From Ophiura sarsii (lineage: Eukaryota; Echinodermata; Ophiuroidea; Amphilepidida; Ophiuridae): a DNA stretch of 64,000 nucleotides. The first letter of the stretch is position 1. Each line of letters starts with the position of its first letter. This document shows, one piece after another, positions 13,701-25,700 of the stretch. The translations under genes were made by a program, and so were the position numbers. A model generated the notes under the pieces. That model was given only the letters and a program-made list of their open reading frames with translations, was not told where the DNA came from and made no database searches. The stretch is from contig CM069442.1 of assembly GCA_035610835.1 (NCBI GenBank), positions 61,667,431 through 61,731,430 on the forward strand, in the 5' to 3' direction.

Positions 13701-16700
13701 AATCACCTGTTTGTCTGCTAGGTCATGTTGAATGTAGATTTTTGCATGATTGTGTTGAAGCCTATATATATATTGTTGTCCTTATGGTGAAGTCATTTGC
13801 TATTTCGTAGATTTGTGGTCTGTTGTTATGATTGATTGCGGATGTCATGTATTATGTGTCAGCAAATAGCATGGTTGTTGTGTTATTTTGTATATATTGC
13901 ATGGTGTATGTACTTTCATAGAATATGGTATTTTGATATTGTTCATATTGACTTTTTTTATCAATTATTACTTTTTAATTGATCACACGAGTGTTTTAGG
14001 TTTTCTTACCAGATTTAAAGTTACTGAAAGCCAATCATTTTTAGAAACAATTGTCCTGATATTAAACCAAACAATAAATAGATATAAGAATTGTGCTCAA
14101 AGAAAACAATGTGTGGAAAAAACAGTACACTCAAAAGCTACCACTATCAGTTATGTGAAGAATAGACGGTGTGGTAAAAAGCTACCAGAAATGAAAAGCA
14201 TCATTTTAACAAAAGTGTTGATGGATAACAAATTAGCTCCATTGACATTTTGGTATACAGTCCTATAAAAAGTAACTTACCAGGGAGTAAATTTTGCTCA
14301 TACCTCCACAACTATTATAGCTCTAACGTTGAATTATAAAATTGTGAAGCAATTTCTGCTCTGTAATAAAAAACAATTAAATTATTAGTGCGACTTGGAT
14401 TGGCGATGTTTCCATTGATCAATATGTCCAATACACATGTCATTGAAAAACCAAGTGCAAAAATGAAAATCATACTTTGTTATGGCTTTGTTACTGTGTC
14501 CTGAAAGAGACCAGTATTAAGTTTGGCTCGCATTATTTTCATCAGGATCCGACAGCTTTTTATTACAAGCCCTCGAATGCAATGGCTCTTATGGGTACTG
14601 CAATGGCTCTTATGGGTACCAAAGGGCATATGAACTTTGCGGTTAAATACGATACGAGATTGTTAGGAGAGTATACCAAATGGATGATCACGTGACTGTG
14701 CATTTTGGTGGAGGTACCACACGGAACAGGTCGTAGCGTAGCGCACACAGACATGAAAGAACCCCATTCGCTGTGAAAGGAATACAATACATGTACATGT
14801 ACATGTATGTACCGTTTCGTAGCGTGTATTTTCGTGGTCTTGTCAGAATGGTCCGGGAGAATGGTTTCACAATATTTGACAGATTGCCTCAATGGAAATG
14901 GCTAAATGTTGTCTCATTTTGAAGAGGAATGTATATTTATTCGTACAAGTGAAATGTTTTTGTAAAAATAGTGTATTTACCTGTTAATTCTTCGCCCGAT
15001 GAAATCTTGAATTTATAGCATCAATTTCAAAAAGAAAAAAATCGAGAGTAATTATCACATTATTGTTACGGTGATGGCAGAAAAAACATCGTGCACAAGA
15101 AATAACACCAATGTGTTATCCTTTCTCAGTGTAAGGATAAACAATCTTAAATTCAAATAAGTTAGTGAAGAACACGGCGTTTTATAGACCCATATATTCT
15201 GCGAAGCTTCCAAAATGGCCATTTTAAAACCCGACACATCGGGGCACACATCGGCACATGCTTTTAATGTTTTTGCAGTGTTGCTTGCTCTGAGCTTGTT
15301 ATTTTTGTAATACATCGGACCGAAATTCACAGAGTATGTGGATATACCATGAATTTTGATAATTCCTAACAATGATTTAAAACGATGATACACTTTAGTA
15401 CATTTACCGTGCTTCCGCCAAATTTGGAGTGCAAATTTGTCACTCGGAACAAAATAAATAACACATTTCTGTAAATCCGAAATTATAAGCTTATTTAGTT
15501 CTCTGCACGAAAATGTGAAATATTCTGTCCAACTCCAAAATCTACAACTATGCCCTGGCTGGGCAGGTTATGTTATTGTTCTGGGGGCACCGCACTAAAT
15601 AAACTGCCCGTTGGATTACGTGTAAATTAGGGCTAAAAGAGGCCGGGCTTGACCCACAAAAATCAAAAAGAGACTGGACCCACAAATCTCAAAAAGAGAC
15701 TGGACCCACAAATATCAAAATTTGACAAATGACCCCAAATACCATTATTTGGTTAAATAATTCATTTTTGGGGTACATATGAGATCGATAATACAAAAAA
15801 GTCAAGCCGCAATCAATTTGACGAAGAAAAAAAATCGTTCACATAGAAATCATAAGGATTTTTTTTTTTAGATTCTAGGCCTGACCGACAAATATCAACA
15901 TTTGAAAAATGAGCCCAAATACCATTATTTGGTTAAATAATTCTTTATTTTTGATACACATGAGATCGACAATACAAAAAAAAGTCAAGCCGCAATCAAT
16001 TTGATGACAAACAAGTCGTTCGCATAGAAATCCTAAGAATTCTGTTTAAATTCTAGGCTTGACCGACAAATATCAAAATTTGAAAATGAGCCCAAATACC
16101 ATTATTTGGTTAAATAATTCTTTTTTTTTGGGGGGGGGGGGGGTACGTATGAGATCAATGACACAAAAAAGTCAAACCGCAATCAATTTGACGACAAAAA
16201 AGTTGTTCGCATAGAAATCATAAGGATTTTTTTTTTAAATTCTAGGCTTGACCGACAAATATCAACATTTGAAAAATGAGCCCAAATACCATTATTTGGT
16301 CAAATATATATTTTATTTTATTTTGGTACGTATGGGATCGATGATACAAAAAAGTCAAGCCGCAATTAATTTTACGACAAAAAAGTCGTTCGCATAGAAA
16401 TCATAAAGATTTTTTTTAATTCTAGGCCTGACCGACAAATGTCAAAATTAAAAAAACACACTTTATTTTTGATACACATGAGATTGATAATACAAAAAAA
16501 TCAAGGCGCAATCAATTTGATGACAAACAAATCGTTCCCATAGAAATCATAAGAATTCTGTTTTAAATTCTAGACTTGACCGACAAATTTGAAAATGAGC
16601 CCAAATACCATTATTTGGTTAAATAATTTTTTTTTTTTTGGGGTACGTATGAGATCGATGACACAAAAAAGTCAAACCGCAATCAATTTGATGACAAAAA

Positions 16701-19700
16701 AGTTGTTCGCATAGAAATCATAAGGATTTTTTTTTAAATTCTAGGCTTGACCGACAAATATCAACATTCGAAAAATGAGCCCAAATACCATTATTTGGTT
16801 AAATAATTCAATTATTTTTTGGTAAGTATGAGATCGATGATGCAAAAAAGTCAAGCCCCAATCAATTTGACGACAAAAAGTCGTTCGCATAGAAATCATA
16901 AAGATTTTTTTTAATTCTAGGCCTGACCGACAAATGTCAAAAAAAAATTTAAAAATCTTTATTTTTGATACGCATGAGATTGATAATACAAAAAAATCAA
17001 GGCGCAATCAATTTGATGACAAACAAATCGTTCGCATAGAAATCATAAGAATTCTGTTTTAAATTCTAGGCTTGACCGACAAATTTGAAAATGAGCCCAA
17101 ATACCATTATTTGGTTAAATAATTCTTTTTTTTGGGGTACGTATGAGATCGATGACACAAAAAAGTCAAACCGCAATCAATTTGATGACAAAAAAGTTGT
17201 TCGCATAGAAATCATAAGGATTTTTTTTTTAATTCTAGGCTTGAACGACAAATATCAACATTTGAAAAATGAGCCCAAATACCATTATTTGGTCAAATAC
17301 CATTATTTGGTCAAATAATTCAATTTTCTTTGGGTACGTATGGGATCGATGATACAAAAAAGTCAAGCCGCAATTAATTTGACGACAAAAAAGTCGTTCG
17401 CAAAGAAATCATAAGGATTTTTTTTAAAATTCTTGGCCTGACCGACAAATGTCAAAATTTGAAAAATGAGCCCAAATAGCATTATTTGGTTAAATACATT
17501 TTTTTTGATACGTATAAGATCGATTATACAACAAATTCAAGTCGCAATCAATTTGATGACAAAAAAGTTGTTCGCATAGAAATCATAAGGTGTTTTTTTT
17601 TAATTTTGGGGCCTGGGCCTGACCGACAAATGTCAAAATTTGAAAAATGGACTCAAATATTAGTTTGTGATTAATGAGCCCAAATAGCATTAATATTTGG
17701 TTAAATAATTCATTTTTTTTAAAAGAGCCGATCGTTTCTATGTGCGAGTCGATAATATAGCTAGTTTTTCAATTAAAAGGTAAAGCCTATGCACAGTACA
17801 GGGTGGTCCCAAAAAAACTATACCCAACTTTGGAGGCCATTTTCTCCTAGATGATAAAATATTTTAGTAATTTGGTTTGCATATTATTAAAGCATATATC
17901 GTTGAGCATTATTGGTGAAAATAGGGAAGATATTACATTAATATTTTTTGAGATATTGCTATTTTTAGCGAGTATGTGTAAAAATGGCTTTTCCACGGGA
18001 GCTGTCAATGCATCAACATGATATGCACTTTTATGACAATATGATATGACCGGGATATGACACAATAATGTAATGACCCAAGACCCATTATAAGCAGTTA
18101 AGGATTAAGTTTAATAAGGTGTGCTTGTCATTTTCAACTGTGCAATGAAAACAAAGGTGTGTCATTGTCATATCATATTCAAACATGTTCAAAAAGATAC
18201 AGCATTCAAGAAAAAGGCTTAGCAAAAAGGCTAACCAAAATCTAACCAAAAGGCCCCCCCCCCCCCTCTTATTACAAAATATTGAAAGGATCTCGGTTGT
18301 CCTACCATTTTCCCGAGAGCCGATTTGAGGTCAAAGGTCATCCATAGGTCAATTCATTAAAGTTGCATGATTGACGTTAAACTTGGAGAATAGAAACATT
18401 AACACGGGGGGGGGGGGGGGGGGGGGGGGGGGTGTGGAACATGACCCCTATATGACCTTTGACCTCATTTAGTGTGCTCCCAGCCAGGGGGATTCGCAAG
18501 TCGTGCTTGCAGTATTTTTATTTTTTGAAACTTCTCATACGCTTCAACACATGACATCAGCTACAACTAACCATACGCCCCAATACTGCATTCCATTACA
18601 ATAGCATGCATTATTCCACCCATAATACTCTGACATCAACTAAATATATTCACTAACAGGACACAGTCAGGTTTTGTTCAAAATCTAAAACTATAAACCC
18701 GAGAACCGCGAAAGCCGAGAACCGCGAAAGCCGAGAACCGCTCTAGTTAATATTTAGTTTATGTGCAATAGCTCAAATCAAAGAGAAGACATTTCTTTAC
18801 AATTTGTAATTCAATTGTTATATTGAAGCTTTATTTTTGGAGTTTTGAGGATATATATCAGCTGGCGAGTAACTTTTTGTAAGACTGTATACCTATGATG
18901 ACTAATTCTTGCATGATATGGATAATGCCAAAGAGTCAACACACACTGTAATTTAATAGCACATCATATAAATGACATTGCTCCATTACTATAGTAGTAT
19001 AATACAATCTAAAATTAAATGGGTTGTGCATGCTGATGGCAATTACCAGAATTAAGCATTAAGATGAGGATATAATAAGTCCATTTTAATTGATTAATTT
19101 TCTAGTCTTTTTTAAAAGACATGAATTGAACATATTGCCATTAGCATCAATCAGTCTTCAAATGTGGAGTCATATTTGTCCTACTTTGAATTGTCAACAA
19201 GGAGGACGTAAAGGAACATATGGGTTTATTTAATAAGTTGATTGATGTTTTTAGTTTTTTTAAAGGCATGAATTACTCATGCCATATTGGCACCATTCCA
19301 TCCTCAATTATGGAGGCACAATTAGCCTACATTAAATTGTCAAAATAGGGAGAAGAAAAGGAGGAAAATTTCATTTTGCTCAAATTAGGATCACACATTG
19401 TCATTGCCTGCTGCCTCACCAGTATTGACACCCATGTTGAGTTCCTCATGATAAAACATAGCTTCAAATTGCAAAGAATGTGAAGCAGGGGATATTAATT
19501 AGACCATTAAGTAAGGCCAATTTTGGGTTTTTTTTAATTTAAGATTTAATTTTAACCTAAATTGTCAAAATATAACTATTTTCTGCTAAAAGATGCTTGA
19601 AGAAATAGTTTTAAAACTAATATCACGCTAGAAATATTAGTAAAATTGACATTTAACAATTTTGTCTTGACACAAACTACGGTCTGTCAATAATATTTGT

Positions 19701-22700
19701 AAGAAGAAAAAAAAGGGCAACAAAAAAAGGAAAATCAACCGACAACCGTACTTCAAGATTTTTGGCACTTGAGGGCAACACAACAATTTATTTTTTGCCT
19801 AAGCGCATCACAAGCATCCAGGGGACCAGTCTGTGAGCATGTGTGACAAAAAATGCATAATAAGGGGTGGTTTTGTTTAGATCAGGTGCATTATAAGTGT
19901 TGTTAAGGGGTCAAAATTGACCATTTTCAAGAAAAAGGATACTTTTAAAAATCCTGTCGATATCAATAAAAGTGTGATGCCCTCAGAATCCAGGCTCCGT
20001 ATCTTTTATCAAAACCTGGGCTCCAGGAGAAATTCTAGTGTAGGGTGTGTCTGGAAAATCTTTGGTCATGCCTAGTACTTTACAGTATTATATTTGCCTG
20101 TCTCCTGTGCATGAACATTTGGAACATGTTAGAATATGTGAAAATAGATAGATAGGTGCAGCTTTAAATTGATGATTTAAAACAAGCTCTATCTGTATTC
20201 TGTACGCTCTCTATATGTGTGTGACATCATGTTATCAATGTTAGTTCAAAGCAATAAAGCATTGGTAAAAACTATTTACATTTCATGCAAAGTATCCATT
20301 ATACAATCAGCTATGTGTCATTGTCATTAGCAATATGGCTATTATTGATTTTAGTCTGCCTCTGTTTTGCCATGTTGCTATTTATTTGCCTTCCTCAGCA
20401 CAGTATTGTTCAGTGCATATTCTAGGGGGCATTAAGTTAAATACCACGCTGATAATGCACTTATCAATTGCAAGCCCGGGACCTGGGGCATGGCGGGGAC
20501 CATGCGGGGACCGTACACGAGTGTACAAAAAATGATGCCCGGCTATGCGGGGGAGTGTACGCGGACGTACAAACTGTGCCCCCGCTAGCCGGGCGTGTAG
20601 CGGGGACGTACGCTAAGGTACACAAATGTACACCCCGGGCGCTTGCTATAAATAAGCTAGAGATGCGATGCGCTTGACGGAATAAGCCTAATAACACATA
20701 GGGAACACATAGAAATGCATTCCGTTATGGTTGCAGAAAGAAATAAGCGACCTTGGGACTGTAGCCGGGTGAATACTTTGTCCTGGGAAATGGATAGCCG
20801 GGACTGTACACTTTGTCCCGGTCTAGGGGGGCCGGGACTGTAGCGGGGACGTACATAAAATGCTGCCCGGCCCTGCAGGGACCGTACACAATTGTACCCC
20901 GGGACGTCACATGGGCAATTTGTACGTCCCGGCCCTAATCCCCGCTATCCCCGGGTCCCCCGGGGCCGGGGATGCAATTGATAAGTGCATAAGAACATAA
21001 AGCTCTTCAGAGACAGAGAGACATGGCTGTCAGGTCTAGACTTTACAAGCCGAGCCCTAGTCACACAAAAAAAAGCTCAGTGATCAAGAGCTTAGACCAA
21101 CTTTATCCACTGGATACTGATGTCATCAAACAGAGAAAACAAAAAAATGTCCGTGCATTAGGTCTGTTGTAGTGATTGGCAGTATATGAATATGAATATT
21201 CGATCATCTAAATAAGCACAATATTCTATCATCTAGTAAGCACAGTATTTTCACTTATTTCCTGAACACCAACAATTCGTCGCTGTTCGGACATACCGGC
21301 ACATCTCTTTACTTATTTCTGTTGTGATGTGCCGGTATGTCAGAACAGCGACGAATTAATTGCTTTCATGACTTGTAAAATTTTAGGAATTGTCTATCAC
21401 TATCAGCACTAACTGTAAGAATGGATAAAGTTGTGGATAACAACAGTTGGGGATCAGAGATATATTAAAACCCACACAACATTGACAAATACTAATATTA
21501 AGTTCTAACAGGTTTGCAGTATATAAACTAGATTCTATATCATTAACCATGCTTATAATAAGTTACTTCAAGCATTTTTTTTGGTAGACATTTAATCCAT
21601 AAAAATAATCGTGGGATTTTAGACTTTGTATATTACTCTTGATTAATAGAAATGTCGATCAATATATTTTGGGAGGCAACAAAATAAAGCTAAATAACCT
21701 AGCTTTCATATAATTATGAAAGTAAACAAGGAATCAGTTTAACAGCGGTAAATTAACACCTGTGTTACTTTGTGCCCTGATAATTAATCAATTAATTAAT
21801 TTGTCCATCAAAGTTGTTAATCATCATGGCTGACAAATAATAATGACTCGGAGCCCTAAACTTACACACGTATGAAGTTTTTTCAAGCAATTTAATCCAT
21901 GCATGACCTTTAAATCAGAATATACTTGTGATCTCATCATGTCTTTGAAGACTTCAATCCTCTACCCTTATCTAAAATTAAAGCATTCGCAAAGCACTCG
22001 TATTGTTGTCAAAAGCCCTCGAGCGAATGCTTACATTAACCACTATATACAACCACTATAGGTCTGCCTTCATATGCTTTCGTGTATCAGAAAAACCGCT
22101 AAATAACCCTCGAGTGCTTTTAAATAACCCTCGAGTGCTTTTATTGCATTCGCAAAGCCCTCGAATAGCCCTCCTCAGAGCCGAAAAATGTAAATGCGCT
22201 TAGCTCTCGAATGCTTTTGACCACTATTGAATGCGAATGCTGATTAGTGGTTGAAACATTAATACCATTCGAGGGCTTTAATAGCATTCACAAACCCCCT
22301 CGCTATATAGCCCTCAACCACTATTGTATAGCACTCGACCACTATTGTATAGCCCTCGACCACTATTGTATAGCATGCACTTGCTGAAATGTTCGTTGCG
22401 CTGTCTATTGAGGTTACGCAATGTTGCATGGTTTAGGTACCATTTGGTTACATGCTTTCAAGATTATGTTGAACCCTATAATTAACACTCTTGAGTACTA
22501 CGAATTACTATGATGCGGTGTGCTTGTGTCACCCTGCAAATACAGAGGTTCGGGTTCGAGCCCCGGCGGCGTGGGGGCCCTTTTTCCTCTTGCTTTTTTG
22601 ACGCGAAAAAAAATCTTTTTTCATTTTTCATAATTTCTCTAATTTTTGTCTCATTTAACCCTAACACTCTTGAGTACAAATAACTGCGATGCGGTGTGCT

Positions 22701-25700
22701 TGTGTCACCCGGCGTGGCAGTTTTTTATTGAAACAATGGCCCGGACAATTTACTTGGTGAAGTATACTGAGCCAAGTATGGTTGACCCCCCCCTGGCCGA
22801 GTGATAGATTGTCTGCCTCTGAACACAAGAGGTCCAAGGTTCGAGCCCCCGGGGGCATGGAGGCCCTTTTTTCCCCTGCTTTTTGGCAGCGAAAATAAAA
22901 TAATTGGAAAATGTGCCTTGGGGGTTAGGGTTATATGCAACTCTTTCTTTCTAATGGACATACCAGAGTTCCATACAGTGGCGCGCTACAGAGGGTCAAG
23001 GGGGTTCCCCCCCCCCCTCAAAAAAATTAGTTAAAATTATAAAAAAAGTAAATATTGATAAAAGGCAATTTTTTTTCCGCGTTGTGCGCACATTTTTTGC
23101 AAAATTAGTTAGTATTGGATCAAATTTGACAATTTTAGCGTAAAATGTAAACAAAAAATGTGCGCGCATACATTTTGTTGTCCCCCCAAAATTGTGATTT
23201 ATGCTGTGATTTATGCTGTAAAATTGGAAATTTTCACACTTCATTAATTTTCACGCACTGCCAGGCAATCTCAAAATGTGTATACCCTTAATACTAATAG
23301 GCTTGAAAAATAATAATTTACATGAACTTTTGGTTATGTGATACGAACCCCGGCCGTAAATGGCCAATGAGCATTTTAGGCGTACAATGTGGCACACATA
23401 CATTAATTGTAGCTGATCAAATATAAATCAGAGACAGTGCTCATCTAGTACAACATGCATGCACCCCCCCCCCCCCCCCCCCCCCCCCCCCTCACCCCAT
23501 TTGCATCCGCAGCATACAGGCCTGCTGTTGCCTTTATAGTAATCAAATATGCATTATACATGTATGAGAGCCTTATTTTACATTACTGGATAAGCCTAAT
23601 ATGATGTGTGTGCAACATTTAAAGGTTTGCAAACAAATGGTCTTTATAAGCTTATACTAACTATACATTATAAGCTAATGGACTTGACTAAAGTACAAGT
23701 TACTAAGCTTACTATATTTTACACATTTCAGCTATCTGAATGTAAGTGCAGTATATCCACATACCTGCTCTGCAGACAATAGTGATTCACAATTCACATA
23801 TATATAATAAATACCTCTGAAAGAAACCAAAATATCCATCATAATTATGCTCCACAACCTACTGCCATGATCACAGCTACTACAACAATAACAAATTTGA
23901 AATGGCAGTTGGTGATTATGTAACATGTATGCAAATTAGTGAACCACTATATTTTGTTATCTATAATAGAACCACTATCCATCTACTCCAACAATAACAA
24001 ATTTGAAATGGCATTTGATCATGTGACATGTATGCAAATTAATGAACCACTATTGATATCTATAATAGAACCACTATCCATCTTCCAACCACCATCTATA
24101 TCAATAGCACTCAATGCAACCACTTTGAGCAACCACTATCAGCTCTCGAATGCTATTTCAGCTAAAGTAAACCACTATTAGATACCCATTTTAGCACTCG
24201 GCGAACCGCTAAAAGTGCTCGAGTGCTGAGACACCTGTAAAAACCACTATAATAGCCCTCGACCACTCTATGAATGCTTTGTGAGGGCTGTTATAGCATT
24301 CGAGTTGGGCAAGGGTAGGCTTCAAGTAGGGAAATAGATCTTTAACTTCCAATCTTCCTATTTCCGAAAGAGGGGATGGGAGGGAAGGGCCCTTGAATAC
24401 AAGTATAGAATTTCAAAATGGATCCTAAGCAAACATTCTTTCCTGTGACTCACCAAACCTATTTTACCCCTAAACAAGTATATATGATTTCTGCTCATAG
24501 ATTTACCTTTTTCTGATCTATTGCTGTATTAACACCAAAGAGTCCCGGGCAAAGAGTTATATAGGCAAATATAGTTATGTGCTGTGAAGAGGCTACCATT
24601 TGTTTTTAGTACACATGAGATATCCACCCTTGAATATGAGTGCTCACATATTTGGATACATGACATGAATCACTGATATTTTGTATCATAACTTATTATT
24701 ATGCTCAAAGGTTGGGAACATTGATGAGCAGAGTGAAATTGAATTATTTGAAATAATATTATATTAAACACACCTTGGCAATTGGTCATGAGAAAACAGT
24801 AAATAGAATTCAACTGATATCTTGGCACACAGTCTGTATACACACACTGTAATTTGTGAATTAGTAAATGATGTTATCCTCGGGTTTGGAGAGATTTTAT
24901 GTAGTGTTTGGTTCAGGCAGCTGTTGTTTATCTGAATTCATAAATTGTCACAATCTCATATTATTATTGCATTTGTCGTTGCATGACATAGTGCATACTG
25001 ATAATAGTAGTATCATGAATATCATATATATGGACACATAACCAGGATGCAGTGTTGCAAGTGTTAGCTGTACAAGTAATTACATGTAAAATCTACATTA
25101 CATTGTGTCCTAAATAAAAACAGAAGAGCGGATAACGTTTGAATATTTGAAATAAAGCAACAAACCACTTATTCATATTTGAAAAGTGAAAAATAATGTA
25201 TACCTAAACTTGACCATAAAGGTAACTAACCAACATACTAATCCCATCTTCTTATTTTTTTCTTCTTCTCATCCATCCATCCACCTATCCATCCATCTAT
25301 CACCTCCATCCATCTATCCATCCATCTATCGCCTCCATCCATCCATCCATCCATCTATCACCTCCATCCATCTATCACCTCCATCTACTACCTATCCATC
25401 CATCTATCACCTCCATCCATCAATCCATCCATCCATCTATCGCCACCATCCTACCATCCACACTTAATTTCTCTATCCATCCTTTGCCTCGCTCCCCAGG
25501 TGATTGGCATGATACTCAGCTGCATCTTGTATCGAAGCGTCAAATCCGCAGATTAAGTCAATGCAAAAATAATGATTCCTCTACTGTATTTCTATCTACC
25601 TCTTTCTGCCTCTTTACCCTCCTCTTTTTCTATCTCCGTTGTTATTTATTACAGATATTCGGTATGGTCTTTGCCCTCGTGCTGCGTCGAAGCATCAGTG

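Noticed and set aside
13888..14268. 126-codon frame as a gene
   Set aside because: AT-rich intron sequence with no domain, no splice context and no similarity I can recognise.
15640..17740. CRISPR-like repeat array
   Set aside because: Units are 150-197 bases with no unique spacers, in a eukaryotic genome; this is satellite DNA.
21274..21357. MicroRNA precursor
   Set aside because: Arms are almost perfectly paired with matching edge sequence, which fits a tiny MITE better; no expression evidence is available.
22780..22870. Functional tRNA gene
   Set aside because: A and B boxes are present, but the anticodon loop lacks U33 and the acceptor stem is poor; a neighbouring diverged copy indicates a SINE.
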